From contig NZ_RCWZ01000007.1 of the NCBI RefSeq assembly GCF_003675385.1, forward strand, positions 124,001-188,000: a stretch of DNA of 64,000 nt, written 5' to 3'. Both the position numbers and the translations under genes were made by a program. Source of the DNA: Mucilaginibacter kameinonensis. Its GTDB lineage: Bacteria > Bacteroidota > Bacteroidia > Sphingobacteriales > Sphingobacteriaceae. Below the pieces are notes generated by a model that was not told the DNA's origin, searched no databases, and worked only from the letters and a program-made list of their open reading frames with translations. This document shows positions 41,949 to 52,114 of the stretch, piece after piece; the stretch's first letter is position 1; the number at the start of each line of letters is the position of its first letter.

Positions 41949-42736
41949 TTATATTGAAATGAGGTTATTTTATAAATGTAAAAGATTTTAAATATGAATT
42001 GGAAAAAAATATTTCTTTAATTAGAACTTAATAAGTTGTTTCTCCTCCTGCTACCGCAACCTAATCCAACACTTAGCAAACTGACCACAAGGCACAGCCT
42101 TGCAGTAGCAAAAAAATCAAAAACGCTGCCGCAAGGTTGTACCTTGTGGCCCGCATACAGGGCTAAACGGTAAACAAAGCTGGCATCTGTATCCCCCTCA
42201 CTTTCGGCCTTGGGCCCCGGCCGCGTTAGGGATTGCAACGGAAAACCCACAGCCCGCGCAGGCCTTCGCGCGCAATGCCCAGGGCGAGGATTTGTATCCG
42301 CCAGTTGGCGGCCCGGCCCGTTAGCTAACGGGAACGCCATTGTTTTGATTTCGGAATGGGGATTTTTGATTTCGGGGTTAAGGGGTTGTGTAATTCTATT
42401 TGACAGGAATAACAATATGGCAATTGTACACGTTTGCCCTGTATAGCATGCGGTTGCCACGCTATCGCTCGCAATGACATATTATTAAATTTCGTCATCT
42501 TGAACTTGTTTCAACATCCCATTCGCTAAGCCGGGTGCTGAGCAAAGCATTTACCTGTCGCGCGTATAGACACACCCCTGCTACCGCACATCTCCACCGC
42601 GCCCCCTCTCAAGAGGGGATTTTTTTTGCCCAGGGCAACTGCTGCCACCACTGCTACAACTTGAAAACAACTGCTACTGCCTACTGCTCACAGCCACTGC
42701 TACTAAAAAAACTGCAAACCGCCAACTGCAAACTGA
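41949..42736. repeat. Long gap with palindromic repeat remnants
   Basis: No gene is supported in these 788 bases. CCACAAGG-type arms at 42,089-42,107 and 42,134-42,152 form an imperfect hairpin. A half copy of the CGCAATGACA repeat family occurs near 42,455-42,480, and sequence at about 42,590-42,625 (CCCCCTCTCAAGAGGGGA) resembles the tccaaaggag/ctcctttgga family at 46,185. The region looks like host intergenic repeat debris. Confidence 0.55.
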
Positions 42737-44305
42737 TCATTGCAATGATACCACCCTATACAAAATCCAGCTATCGGTTTCGTAAACGCGTTTGTAGTTT
42801 ACGCCGCTGTTTAGCCTACGGATTTCGGGGATGTATTTATCATTGAGCTGGGTGTAGCCGGTGAACGGGTTTTTAGCGGTGGCTATCAGGATATAGTCGT
42901 CGTACTTGTATGGGGTTTCAATGGCCGATAGGAACGTATCAAGTTGGTACGGCAGGGTTAACTTTTTTACGTTATTGGTAAATGCTACAATGGGGTATGA
43001 TACGGCATCGTCCATGAGGATGTGCGTATCGTCGGGTAGTTTGTTGATATACTCCGCCATCTCCTTGCTTTCGCTTTGATCTGTATTCGGGTTCAAGCGG
43101 TTAAGCGTGGTAATAAAGCGGCGCTCGTCGGTAATAAGCGAATGGGTTAAAAAAATGTACCCGGTATATAGTTGCAATACAATCACAAAGGCAAGTCCTA
43201 ATTTAACTGCCAGCTTGTTTTTGATGGTGTGAACCTTAAACACCATACACAGTAACGACACAAATAAAAAGATAAGATAATACTGGTAAGTGAGGAACAG
43301 CTTATCGTACTTAATGTGCAAAAACTCTACAAAAGCAAACAGGGTGATAACGGTTAATACCTGGTAGGTACTTTCGCGCAGCAGGTACATGCCAAACAAA
43401 ATGAGCGGGCAAAAATAAATTACCCTTAATGATACCAGGATGCTGAGTTCGGGCAGCTGATAATTCACGGCAGTGGCTACGGTATCGTAATTAAGCTTAT
43501 CAACCAAAACGTTCCAGGTAGCCAGCGGACTTTCAATAAAGTAATTAAGATCGCTGGCGTGGGTTTGGTTAAGCAGCTTGTAGCATATCAACGACGCTAT
43601 CGGCAGTATAAACAATATCACGTAAATGGCAAAGGTTTTATTAATGAGCTTACGCCTTAACGAGGGACTGTTGAAGCTCATGAACAACCTGAAAATGGAT
43701 TCCTTTTCGCCCAGGTTAAGGCTGGCCAGCGTTATAGACAACACCAGCGGAATAAAAAACAGCGTAAGCCAGATAAAGCGATAATCGCAAAAAATAAGTG
43801 TTACCAAACACATACTGGCTACCGATACGTGAAACGTAGTATTGGAGCGGTAAAACTTAAGCAGGTTAAGGAAAAATAGGTACAAAAACGTAACTACCAG
43901 GTAAATGGCTTTGCCCGAGCAGGCCATGTAAATAATGCCAGGGTGCAGCACAAACAGAATGGCTACCATAAACAGGTAAAAATCGTCCTTAACCCTGATT
44001 AAAAACGAGCGTGAAATAAGGTAGAACAAACCTGCCGTACCTATTGCCGATGCCATTACCGGCGCCAGGTAACTGTTTATCGAAGAGAATATAAAAGTGG
44101 AGTAAAAGGGTAACAGCGGCGCAGTGAGGCCCATTACCTTAAGGCGGTTGCCAAGCCCCTCAAATACTATTTTGGTTTTTTCGATATAAAACAGGCTCTC
44201 CTGGTTATAGTAGCCCAATTGGTTAAGGTAGATACCTATAAACAGGTACCAGCCTGCCAGTGCAAGGGTAAAAATAAACAGGTATGTACTTTTAGCAATT
44301 TTCAT
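42737..44305 (-). CDS. Polytopic membrane protein of the exopolysaccharide operon
   Basis: The 522-residue protein has about 11 hydrophobic segments followed by a soluble C-terminal domain of about 110 residues (from TDERRFITTLNRLNPNTDQSESK). The layout resembles GT-C glycosyltransferases or polysaccharide membrane subunits, but no catalytic acidic loop is certain. It overlaps the GT2 gene by 4 bases and is last in the operon, so it probably works with the synthase in the inner membrane. Confidence 0.6.
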   Translation of the reverse strand: MKIAKSTYLFIFTLALAGWYLFIGIYLNQLGYYNQESLFYIEKTKIVFEGLGNRLKVMGLTAPLLPFYSTFIFSSINSYLAPVMASAIGTAGLFYLISRSFLIRVKDDFYLFMVAILFVLHPGIIYMACSGKAIYLVVTFLYLFFLNLLKFYRSNTTFHVSVASMCLVTLIFCDYRFIWLTLFFIPLVLSITLASLNLGEKESIFRLFMSFNSPSLRRKLINKTFAIYVILFILPIASLICYKLLNQTHASDLNYFIESPLATWNVLVDKLNYDTVATAVNYQLPELSILVSLRVIYFCPLILFGMYLLRESTYQVLTVITLFAFVEFLHIKYDKLFLTYQYYLIFLFVSLLCMVFKVHTIKNKLAVKLGLAFVIVLQLYTGYIFLTHSLITDERRFITTLNRLNPNTDQSESKEMAEYINKLPDDTHILMDDAVSYPIVAFTNNVKKLTLPYQLDTFLSAIETPYKYDDYILIATAKNPFTGYTQLNDKYIPEIRRLNSGVNYKRVYETDSWILYRVVSLQ

Positions 44306-46155
44306 TTAACAACGTTTGTTGGGTTATTAACCTTACTTAAACCATGGTTGGTTTTTTCCCAGTAAAACGGATTGGTGATAAGCTGATATAAACCCATATA
44401 GGCAGCAACCGAATGCAGCAGCCAGTAAATGGGATTAGCTATAGCAAACAAAATAAGCTCAAAATAACGGCGCTTAAATACGGCCATCATGTTGATATAG
44501 ATCATGAGGATGTTACCCACCATGAGGTTAAATATCGACATGAACAGCACCCAATCCGGAAACAGGTTGCGGATGGTTGAAAAATCAAATATCAGGTAAC
44601 ACACAAAAATGATGAGCAGCACCGGGTAAATCAGGAATGTTGCAGATGTGGCGCCGATAAAAAAGTTAAAGCCCAGGAAGCCTTTAAAACCTATCCTTTT
44701 TATAAGGGCCACGGGGTTACGCATGTGCACCAGGTAGGTTTGCATGTAACCCTTGATCCAGCGCGAACGCTGACGGATCCAGTTCCAATAGTTGTTGTTG
44801 GCTTCCTCGTAGGTAGATGAGTTTACGATGGCTACCTTATAACCTTTGGCATAAGCACGAACACCAAGATCGGCATCTTCCGTTACGTTAAATGGGTCCC
44901 AGGCGCCAAGCTCAACCAGCGCATCCATTTTAAAGTGGTTACTGGTACCGCCAAGCGGGATGGGGATATCAAGCGTATCCAAACCGGGCAGCATATAATC
45001 AAACCAGTACGAATACTCCAGGGTAAACATACGGGTAAGGAAGTTCTCGTTCCGGTTAAAGTAGTTCAGGGCGCTCTGGATGCAGATATAGTTTTCGGGC
45101 AGCTTTTTAAACAGGGCCACCACTTTTTTAAGCTGATCGGTATCGGGGATATCCTCGGCATCATAAATGGTGAGGTACTGCCCCCTTGCAAAATGCAAAC
45201 CGTAGTTACAGGCCTTGGGCTTGGTTTTAGGCATGTGGAAAGGCACCACAATAACTTCAAACACCGATGGAAAGTCGAGATTTTTTACCGCGTTCAGCGT
45301 TTTGTCATCATCCTCTTCAATAACCAGTTTAATATCCAGCTGCTCGCGCGGATAGTCGAGACTTTGAAGGTTCCAGATGAGTTTCTTAATCAGTTTATCT
45401 TCCTTGTAAACGGGCAGCAATATGGTGTAAATGGGCAGCTCATCATTTACAATGTTTCTGAGGTCGCTTTTGGTAACAGCCTGATGCAGTTCAAAGCGCG
45501 AGCCTACCAGTGCTAAAAACAGCTTAAAGATAATCGCCACCAGGAAAAACGAACTAATGATAAGGTTAATGCCGATGGATACTGTTTTAAAGTTAAGGAA
45601 CAGGCCAATGGCGATAATCGCCCATAAAACAAAAATAAGGGCGAGCTGTGTTGGTGTGAAAGTAGTTGATGCCGAACTTTTAGGATCGCGTTTAACCAGG
45701 TCAAAAACTGCCGCCTTAACATATTTATCACCCAGAAGCTTGTGGCTTAGCCAGGTAATTTCAAGGTCAGACGCTACAATAACTTCAGGTTCAAGATCAT
45801 AGGTAAACCTTACAAAATCCAGGAACAGGTCATTACCAGGGTCGGCCATGATGGTAACCACCTTATTATTTTCGATACGGAGCGGAAGGCCCAGTTGGTC
45901 GTTCACAAATTTCAGCTCTGCCTTGTCCAGAACATTTTGGTCGAAGGCTTCATTGCGGATGTCGGCAAACTGATAGCCGGCATTGCCTAAAGCACGTTCG
46001 TAATTTTTACGGGAAACATAGCCAAAGTTAAGGGCTATTTTAAGGTATGACATACCCGATCTTTCCGAAAAAGCGTGGATCTTTTCCTGGTCGGCCGGCG
46101 AAATAAATCCGTGGGCAACCAAAATTTCAGGAATAGAAATACTCAGTGTATCCAT
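44302..46155 (-). CDS. GT2 glycosyltransferase with N-terminal MshEN-like domain (NfrB-like)
   Basis: The 617-residue protein starts with a region of about 140 residues (PEILVAHGFISPADQEKI ... SGMSYLKIALNFGYVSRKNYERAL) resembling the GspE/MshEN domain, which in other proteins binds cyclic di-GMP. Two membrane helices (about 171-189, 194-216) precede a cellulose-synthase-type GT2 domain with EEDDD (280-284), DAED (332-335), TED (425-427) and QRSRW (462-466), then three to four membrane helices. E. coli NfrB has the same two domains in the other order. It likely makes a beta-linked exopolysaccharide with the BcsB-like partner. Confidence 0.85.
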   Translation of the reverse strand: MDTLSISIPEILVAHGFISPADQEKIHAFSERSGMSYLKIALNFGYVSRKNYERALGNAGYQFADIRNEAFDQNVLDKAELKFVNDQLGLPLRIENNKVVTIMADPGNDLFLDFVRFTYDLEPEVIVASDLEITWLSHKLLGDKYVKAAVFDLVKRDPKSSASTTFTPTQLALIFVLWAIIAIGLFLNFKTVSIGINLIISSFFLVAIIFKLFLALVGSRFELHQAVTKSDLRNIVNDELPIYTILLPVYKEDKLIKKLIWNLQSLDYPREQLDIKLVIEEDDDKTLNAVKNLDFPSVFEVIVVPFHMPKTKPKACNYGLHFARGQYLTIYDAEDIPDTDQLKKVVALFKKLPENYICIQSALNYFNRNENFLTRMFTLEYSYWFDYMLPGLDTLDIPIPLGGTSNHFKMDALVELGAWDPFNVTEDADLGVRAYAKGYKVAIVNSSTYEEANNNYWNWIRQRSRWIKGYMQTYLVHMRNPVALIKRIGFKGFLGFNFFIGATSATFLIYPVLLIIFVCYLIFDFSTIRNLFPDWVLFMSIFNLMVGNILMIYINMMAVFKRRYFELILFAIANPIYWLLHSVAAYMGLYQLITNPFYWEKTNHGLSKVNNPTNVVK

Positions 46156-46184
46156 ATAAGGTGTCTAAACAAAAGCTAAAAGAG

Positions 46185-46285
46185 CCTCACCCCGGCCCTC
46201 TCCAAAGGAGAGGAAGCTCTTTTTTTTAAGCCCTCTCTAAGCTTTTTTTCTTAAAACCCTCTCCTTTGGAGAGGGCAGGGTGAGG
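46185..46285. repeat. MITE-like inverted repeat, CCTCACCC family
   Basis: CCTCACCC (46,185-46,192) and GGGTGAGG (46,278-46,285) are the outer arms. Inside them ccctctccaaaggagag pairs with ctcctttggagaggg. It lies in the gap between the BcsB-like and GT2 genes. A related element is at 63,502-63,635. Confidence 0.75.
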
Positions 46286-46287
46286 TA

Positions 46288-48375
46288 TTAATCGTTAAAC
46301 AGATCTTGCGATTTTTGAACTTTCGAACGCACATACAGGAACGAAAGCAGGATCAGGATCAGGATGCCTAACAAAATGTACAGGTTATAGCTGTCCCAGA
46401 AACGGGTAAGGCCGCTTTTGGTGTCAATATATTCCAGGTTTTCGCTTGATTTATTGATGTTGAACAGGTATTTGTTAGAGTTAACATCAGAGATACAAAC
46501 GTTGCTCGACAGGGTTGAAAGCTGCTCGGTAATTGATTTTGATACCGCCAGAAAAGCTTCGGCAACGTGACTACCCGTTGCAGTAAGCACCAGTGTGGCA
46601 TTATTGCTTCGCCCGTAAAAGATCTGGGCCAAACCGTTTGATACCGTATCCGACAGGGAATAAACCGGTTTATTGTTATCGGTATAGTACAACCTGAAAT
46701 CTTTATCAAACTGAATTGGCGCATCGGCAAACTCCTTCAGGATCTTGTCGTCTTTTGAAAGCAGGGCTATGATGTTATTTTTCTTCAGTTCGTTAACATC
46801 AATGTCTTTAGAGTAAACAAACTCAGGGAAGTTATTGGCGTTGATGTTATTGTTAAGCTCATAAATGATCTCGCCCATAGCAGCCGCAGCATATTTGGCG
46901 TATTGCTCGCTTACCACAATTTTGGTGGTACCGCTGTTAAATGCCTCAGGATACTGGTAAAAACTCAGGTCGCTGGTGATAAACGGATTTTTTGATTCGA
47001 GGTATGACTTGTCCACATCAACCTCGGCAAAAAAGTTGGTGAAGCTATTACGGCAGTTACCATTGGTTGGGTAAAACCTGAATTCGGCCTCAAGCGTATT
47101 GTATTTATGGTGCTGATAGCGGTTAATGGTGATTGAGCTGTTCAGCTTACCCGATGCATCAAGCTTTTCACTGCTGATCAATAAACCATTCAGGTATATA
47201 TTGAAGAAACCACGGTCGCCGGGGGCAAGACCGCTGTAGTTAGCTACAAAACGAATCTCCACTTCTTTAGGGGTGAAGCTAAAATCACTGTTCTTAAAGC
47301 TGTAAGCGCTTTTTAACGAACCAATACCCGATAGAAAATCGCTTACACCACCAATTTGTTTCAGCGATAATTTGGAGCGGTTTTCATCAATGGTTTTAAA
47401 GAAGGTATTCTCGGCTTTTTCAATCAGCAGGTAATCGCCATAGGTTGAGTTAAGGATATTCATATTACCCAAAGCAGTAATGGCTTTTTCATAACCTGTA
47501 GGATCGCCACCGGTAACAAACAGGATCTCTTTAGGGGCTTGCTCCTGTGTTACTGTTTTAACAGGAGTAAGCTGACCTTTAATATCAATCATGCGGGTAA
47601 TTGTATCCGTTATAAGGCTCACCGATTTGTGCAGGTAAAACAACCCTTGCGAAGCCTGTGGTGTAACTTTTACCAATTCACGCTGATCTGCAGGCAGTTT
47701 ATCTACAGTACCTACCCTGATGTAGTTGCGCACGCTATCGGGCAGTTTGCTTTCTTCATAAACCGCTATTTCACGAGTTTGGGTCTTTTTTAACCTCGAA
47801 TAAGCCCAGGCCACAGCCTTAAGGTCATGCAGGCTTGGGTTTGAAGGATAAACAATCGCTTTTTTTGAATCAAAGCAGTTGCTGATATTTACGTTATCGA
47901 AGAAGTTTTTATTGCTTTTAACCAAACTCAGGTATGAGTAGTTCTTGATTTTTAACCACATGGCCGGGTTATCAAGGTCCTTACACTGATCGTCGGTGAT
48001 GGTAAGCAGCGTTTTAACCTGAATTTTCAGGAACTTATCAGGGCTCAGGTCGGCACGGCTCAGGTTAAGGGTAATCTTCTGAATAGAATCGGGACCTAAA
48101 CGGCTGCTGTACGCCGGTTTATTATTAATAACCAGGTTAATGTATGAATGCGATTTTATCAGTGCCTGCGATGGTTCAAAGAATAACACCAGCTTACTGC
48201 CATTCATTTCAACCAAAGGCGTGATCTTGAAATAAAATGAAGTTGCACCGCTCATGCCATATATCATGTCATCTTCATGGCCATAAGCTTTAAAGGATGC
48301 AATGCTGTTGCCCTGAGCCTGTGAAGCCGTGCTGAATAATAAAATAAAGGCTAATAAGGTAAAAAACTTATTCAT
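46288..48375 (-). CDS. BcsB-like cellulose synthase accessory protein
   Basis: The 695-residue protein has a signal peptide (MNKFFTLLAFILLFSTASQAQ), paired carbohydrate-binding and flavodoxin-like parts typical of BcsB (DDQCKDLDNPAMWLKI in the first module is a good match), and a single C-terminal membrane helix (YILLGILILILLSFLYV). BcsB guides the nascent glucan through the periplasm and is needed for synthase activity. It lies between kinase and synthase genes in one operon. Length is slightly below E. coli BcsB (779). Confidence 0.8.
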   Translation of the reverse strand: MNKFFTLLAFILLFSTASQAQGNSIASFKAYGHEDDMIYGMSGATSFYFKITPLVEMNGSKLVLFFEPSQALIKSHSYINLVINNKPAYSSRLGPDSIQKITLNLSRADLSPDKFLKIQVKTLLTITDDQCKDLDNPAMWLKIKNYSYLSLVKSNKNFFDNVNISNCFDSKKAIVYPSNPSLHDLKAVAWAYSRLKKTQTREIAVYEESKLPDSVRNYIRVGTVDKLPADQRELVKVTPQASQGLFYLHKSVSLITDTITRMIDIKGQLTPVKTVTQEQAPKEILFVTGGDPTGYEKAITALGNMNILNSTYGDYLLIEKAENTFFKTIDENRSKLSLKQIGGVSDFLSGIGSLKSAYSFKNSDFSFTPKEVEIRFVANYSGLAPGDRGFFNIYLNGLLISSEKLDASGKLNSSITINRYQHHKYNTLEAEFRFYPTNGNCRNSFTNFFAEVDVDKSYLESKNPFITSDLSFYQYPEAFNSGTTKIVVSEQYAKYAAAAMGEIIYELNNNINANNFPEFVYSKDIDVNELKKNNIIALLSKDDKILKEFADAPIQFDKDFRLYYTDNNKPVYSLSDTVSNGLAQIFYGRSNNATLVLTATGSHVAEAFLAVSKSITEQLSTLSSNVCISDVNSNKYLFNINKSSENLEYIDTKSGLTRFWDSYNLYILLGILILILLSFLYVRSKVQKSQDLFND

Positions 48376-48387
48376 TGGGTATAAATA

Positions 48388-49734
48388 TTAATTTATTACG
48401 TAAAATTCTACTCTGAAATAATTGCCGTTGTCATCGCTGCGGTAGGTTAATTCGCCGCCCATTTCCTGCGTCATCAGTTTGGCAATTGATAAACCCAAAC
48501 CCAAGCGGCTTTCGGTCATGCCATGGGTGTCGTTAAGGGTTTTAAGCTTATTGAACATCATCTCCAGTTCCTGCTGACCAATGGCTATACCTTCGTCAAT
48601 GATCTCGAAAACAAATTTCTGACGCTGCAGACTGGTTATTACTTTAACTGTATTATTGGTTTGCGAAAACTTAATAGCGTTTGATAAAAGGTTTTGAAAC
48701 ACCTGGCCGGTAAACACCCTGTCGAGCCTTACGTTCAGGGGCAGTTTCAGGATATTATCTACCAGGTGGATGTTTTTCATCTGGGCTGTTTCATACAAGC
48801 CTTTGTAAACGTGCATTACTTCAACGTTGATATCAAAGATCTCCATGTTAAACTTCATCTCCGGCGATTCGATCTCCTTAACATCCATCAGCTTATTAAG
48901 CATGTATTGCATCTTCTCGGCCGATTCGGAGATATAGCCAACAAACTCTTTCTGATCGGTACTGAGCCTGAAATCCTCTTCCTTGATCATGTTGTTACTC
49001 ATTACTATAGAGCCAATGAGGTTTTTAAGGTCGTGCCCGGCTATGTTAATGAAGCTATTTTTCTGACTATCAAGCTTACGGAGCTGCTCATACTGCAAAT
49101 CGATCAGGTTATTTTTTTCGGCGATATCCTTGTTTTGCTGTTTAAGCTGCTCGTTTGATTTTTCGATCATGATCTGCGAGCGCACTTCACGCTGAATTAC
49201 TTTGTAACGTGCACCAGGTATTAAGCAGGAAATACCCGCAATGATGAAGAAGATCTGCCCGCCGTTGCTTAAAACCAGATCAAGGTTGTATTCGCTCAGC
49301 AGGTTAAAGAAAATGGCAAGTAACAGTAATGCCATTAAGGTTTGGATGATAGAATTTAACGGCTCCCAAAACACCTGCAGGTTAAAAAACAGCAGTGTAG
49401 TAGCAAACAACATAAAGTAAATGGTCAAAAACTGAATATTTACCAGGTTGCACAATATAGCTGCCGTGACCGAGAGCATAAAAAAGCTGATATGCAGCAA
49501 TATGCGATAACTGAACTGTTTATGCTGAAAATAGCTAAACAGGCCATATATGATCAGGATGGTTATAATGCGGATAATGAAAAACTGCAGCCAAAAATTT
49601 GTAGCGTAGATAAAATCAACAATGCTGAAAAGCGGGTATAAGAATATAATTGTCCAGATTATATTATTGGTTTGGTACCATGCTTTTTTTGAGGTCTCTC
49701 TAATTAATTCTTCGTTAGTAATTTGAACAAACAT
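48388..49734 (-). CDS. Membrane sensor histidine kinase
   Basis: The 448-residue protein has six hydrophobic segments up to residue 177, a coiled coil, a HisKA domain with phospho-acceptor His234 (NIAGHDLKN), and an HATPase domain (QNLLSNAIKFS, DEGIAIG, RLGLGLSIAK). The G1 box reads DEGIAIG instead of the common D-x-G-x-G-I. No receiver domain or response regulator gene is adjacent. It is the first gene of the exopolysaccharide operon, 12 bases before BcsB, so it may tune production in response to a membrane signal. Confidence 0.85.
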   Translation of the reverse strand: MFVQITNEELIRETSKKAWYQTNNIIWTIIFLYPLFSIVDFIYATNFWLQFFIIRIITILIIYGLFSYFQHKQFSYRILLHISFFMLSVTAAILCNLVNIQFLTIYFMLFATTLLFFNLQVFWEPLNSIIQTLMALLLLAIFFNLLSEYNLDLVLSNGGQIFFIIAGISCLIPGARYKVIQREVRSQIMIEKSNEQLKQQNKDIAEKNNLIDLQYEQLRKLDSQKNSFINIAGHDLKNLIGSIVMSNNMIKEEDFRLSTDQKEFVGYISESAEKMQYMLNKLMDVKEIESPEMKFNMEIFDINVEVMHVYKGLYETAQMKNIHLVDNILKLPLNVRLDRVFTGQVFQNLLSNAIKFSQTNNTVKVITSLQRQKFVFEIIDEGIAIGQQELEMMFNKLKTLNDTHGMTESRLGLGLSIAKLMTQEMGGELTYRSDDNGNYFRVEFYVIN

Positions 49735-49797
49735 TATTCGTTATCTTGAATTGTAATTAAAAATTAAGGCCGTTGTTGAATTAATCCGGTTAAAATA

Positions 49798-50919
49798 TTG
49801 GTTAATAAAAATATTCGTTATACGATAATTCAAACAAGTTTGTTGTTGCTGGTGTCAATAGCAATAACCTCCGTTGCAAAAAGCCGTCCAAATCCTGAAC
49901 AAGCGCGTTTAATGGCGTTTCAACGTGCCAAAAATCTAAATAATGGCATCAGTATTTCATGGCTCGAGCAAACCTGGAATGAAAGTTCGCTGGCTCAAAA
50001 CGCGCCTAAAAAATCTGATTTTCTGCTGCTCAAAAAACTGGGCTTTAAAAGCATCAGGTTGCCTGTGGCTTTTACTTCCTTTAATCCTAAAACAAATGCA
50101 CAACTGTTTACCTACATAGATAAAGTTATTGAGCAGTGCGAAACTTACGGATTTAGGCTGGTGATAGATTACCATTATGGCCGTTTAAGCGATAATAATT
50201 ATCTTACCGAAACACCACTGATAATTGATTTGTGGCTAAAATTAACCAAAAGGTATAAATCTGCAAGTTATAACAACCTTTATTTCGAGATCTACAACGA
50301 GCCGCCCCATATCAACCCCAAAGTGTGGAAAGATGCCGCGTACAATATCGTAACTGCCATCCGTAAAATAGACAAGCAACGTACGCTGATTGTTGGCGCT
50401 TCAAACTATAACAGTATCTACGAGTTAAGCAGGTTTGAAAGGCTTGCCGATGAAAATATTATTTACACCTTTCACTTCTACGAACCTTTCTTTTTTACCC
50501 ATCAGGGTGCAAGCTGGGTGGGCGACCAGGCGGCTACCACCGGGGTATCATTTCCATACAATGCGGAAAATTTTCCTGCACTTAATCCCAAAGCAAAAAA
50601 TACTTCAGGCGAAAGTAACTACCATATATACCCGCGCGATGGTAACGAACAATCAATAAATGATAAATTACAAATTGTTAAAAACTGGGCGCTTAAATAT
50701 GATGTTCCTGTTATATGTGGCGAATATGGCGTGTATAATAAATACGCAGATCTGGATAGTCGGTGCCGTTACATCAAAGCGGTTCGTAAAGCCTTAAAGC
50801 GGCTTGATATTCCTGGCATACTTTGGGATTATAATAGTAGTTTTTCGCTGTTTGCCAGCAGGCCGTCTATAGAGAATTTGCCCCTGTGTATGAAAGACGC
50901 AATTAGCGCCACACAGTGA
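49798..50919 (+). CDS. GH5 endoglucanase
   Basis: The 373-residue secreted enzyme has a TIM-barrel GH5 pattern with acid/base Glu168 (EIYNEP) and nucleophile Glu309 (ICGEYG), plus RLPV and HFYEP motifs. A signal peptide (about residues 8-28) is only present if translation begins at TTG 49,798; the first ATG (49,912) would remove it. Divergent from the exopolysaccharide operon, it may trim the polymer, like the cellulase gene of bcs loci, although those often use GH8. Confidence 0.82.
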   Translation: MVNKNIRYTIIQTSLLLLVSIAITSVAKSRPNPEQARLMAFQRAKNLNNGISISWLEQTWNESSLAQNAPKKSDFLLLKKLGFKSIRLPVAFTSFNPKTNAQLFTYIDKVIEQCETYGFRLVIDYHYGRLSDNNYLTETPLIIDLWLKLTKRYKSASYNNLYFEIYNEPPHINPKVWKDAAYNIVTAIRKIDKQRTLIVGASNYNSIYELSRFERLADENIIYTFHFYEPFFFTHQGASWVGDQAATTGVSFPYNAENFPALNPKAKNTSGESNYHIYPRDGNEQSINDKLQIVKNWALKYDVPVICGEYGVYNKYADLDSRCRYIKAVRKALKRLDIPGILWDYNSSFSLFASRPSIENLPLCMKDAISATQ

Positions 50920-50949
50920 AATTTTAAACATTAATGTAACAAATTTAGT

Positions 50950-50957
50950 TACCTTTG
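50950..50957 (+). promoter_or_regulatory. Promoter -7 box of the desaturase gene
   Basis: TACCTTTG fits TAnnTTTG exactly and lies 17 bases upstream of the desaturase ATG. No clear -33 TTTG was seen at the standard distance. Confidence 0.5.
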
Positions 50958-50974
50958 CTCACTAATATACAGTT

Positions 50975-51955
50975 ATGAGATTTTTTGAAGAAAAGCGCAG
51001 AGAAGTAATGGTGCACATCGAAAAGTTCATGTTAGAAAAAATACATGAATACCTGAAACCGATTGACACCATCTGGCAACCGTCTGATTTTTTGCCCGAT
51101 TCTTCAAGGGATTCTTTCTTTACTGAGATCAAAGAATTACAGGAAAGCGCTGCTGGTCTTTCATACGATCTGATTGCCGTTTTAATTGGCGATACCATTA
51201 CCGAAGAGGCCCTGCCTACCTACGAATCATGGCTTACCATGGTTGAAGGTGTATCTGACAGCGAAGAAGGCGGCTGGATGAAATGGACCCGCCATTGGAC
51301 TGGTGAGGAAAACCGTCATGGCGACCTGCTGAACAAATACCTGTACCTGTCTGGTCGTGTGGATATGCGCATGATGGAGATCTCTACCCAATACCTTATT
51401 TCCGATGGCTTTGATATCGGTACCGGTCATGACCCTTACCGTAACTTTATATATACTTCTTTCCAGGAGTTGGCAACCAATGTATCTCACCGCCGTGTAG
51501 CTTCACAGGCAAAAAAATACGGTGATCCCCTGCTATCAAAAATGTGCGGTGTTATCGCATCTGACGAAGCACGCCATGCCAAAGCTTACAAATACTTTAT
51601 CGAAAAAATATTTGAGGTAGACCCAAGCGAGGCTATGATAGCTTTTGAAGATATGATGCGCAAAAAGATTGTGATGCCTGCCCACTTCCTGCGTGAAGTT
51701 GGTTTAAAGGTTGGTCAAACTTTTGGTCACTTTACCGATGCTGCACAACGTTTAGGTATCTACACCGCTATCGACTATGTTGATATCCTGAAAGAACTAC
51801 TTACCGACTGGCATATCGAAAGCATAACAGGCCTGGATGAAGCAGGTGAAAAGGCCCGCGATTATGTGGTAAACCTTCCGGCCCGCTTACTACGTGTAGC
51901 CGAACGCATGAAGAACCCAATGCTGGAGTACAAGTTTACCTGGATAAACGGGTAA
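50975..51955 (+). CDS. Acyl-ACP desaturase
   Basis: The 326-residue protein belongs to the soluble di-iron acyl-ACP desaturase family (FA_desaturase_2). Iron ligands are visible in the EENRHG motif (about residue 110) and SDEARH motif (about 195), each part of an E-x-x-H pair. It introduces a double bond in acyl-ACP using oxygen and reduced ferredoxin, controlling membrane fluidity. It appears to be a single-gene unit flanked by repeats. Confidence 0.88.
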   Translation: MRFFEEKRREVMVHIEKFMLEKIHEYLKPIDTIWQPSDFLPDSSRDSFFTEIKELQESAAGLSYDLIAVLIGDTITEEALPTYESWLTMVEGVSDSEEGGWMKWTRHWTGEENRHGDLLNKYLYLSGRVDMRMMEISTQYLISDGFDIGTGHDPYRNFIYTSFQELATNVSHRRVASQAKKYGDPLLSKMCGVIASDEARHAKAYKYFIEKIFEVDPSEAMIAFEDMMRKKIVMPAHFLREVGLKVGQTFGHFTDAAQRLGIYTAIDYVDILKELLTDWHIESITGLDEAGEKARDYVVNLPARLLRVAERMKNPMLEYKFTWING

Positions 51956-51991
51956 GCAATCAAATAATTTTAAGGAGAAAATCTATCCGCG

Positions 51992-52073
51992 CGTCATTGC
52001 GAGGTACGAAGCAATCCCCGATAGGCAGGTTCGCCCTGTGTAGCTTGGGATTGCTTCATACATTGCAATGACG
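51992..52073. repeat. MITE-like inverted repeat, GTCATTGCGAGG family
   Basis: CGTCATTGC and GCAATGACG form exact 9-base ends, and gaagcaatccc (52,008-52,018) is the exact reverse complement of 52,047-52,057. Related elements are found at 54,212-54,330 and 54,731-54,770. Confidence 0.85.
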
Positions 52074-52114
52074 TCTTTTTTATAACGTCTATTAAGCTTG
52101 GCCCACAATTCACG

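Noticed and set aside
42017..42460. Minus-strand ORF of 147 codons in the gap after the defence genes
   Set aside because: Its translation is of mixed low-quality composition and covers palindromic repeat sequences; no domain or start context supports a gene.
44935..45516. Plus-strand ORF of 193 codons
   Set aside because: It is antisense to the GT2 catalytic domain, which has all expected motifs.
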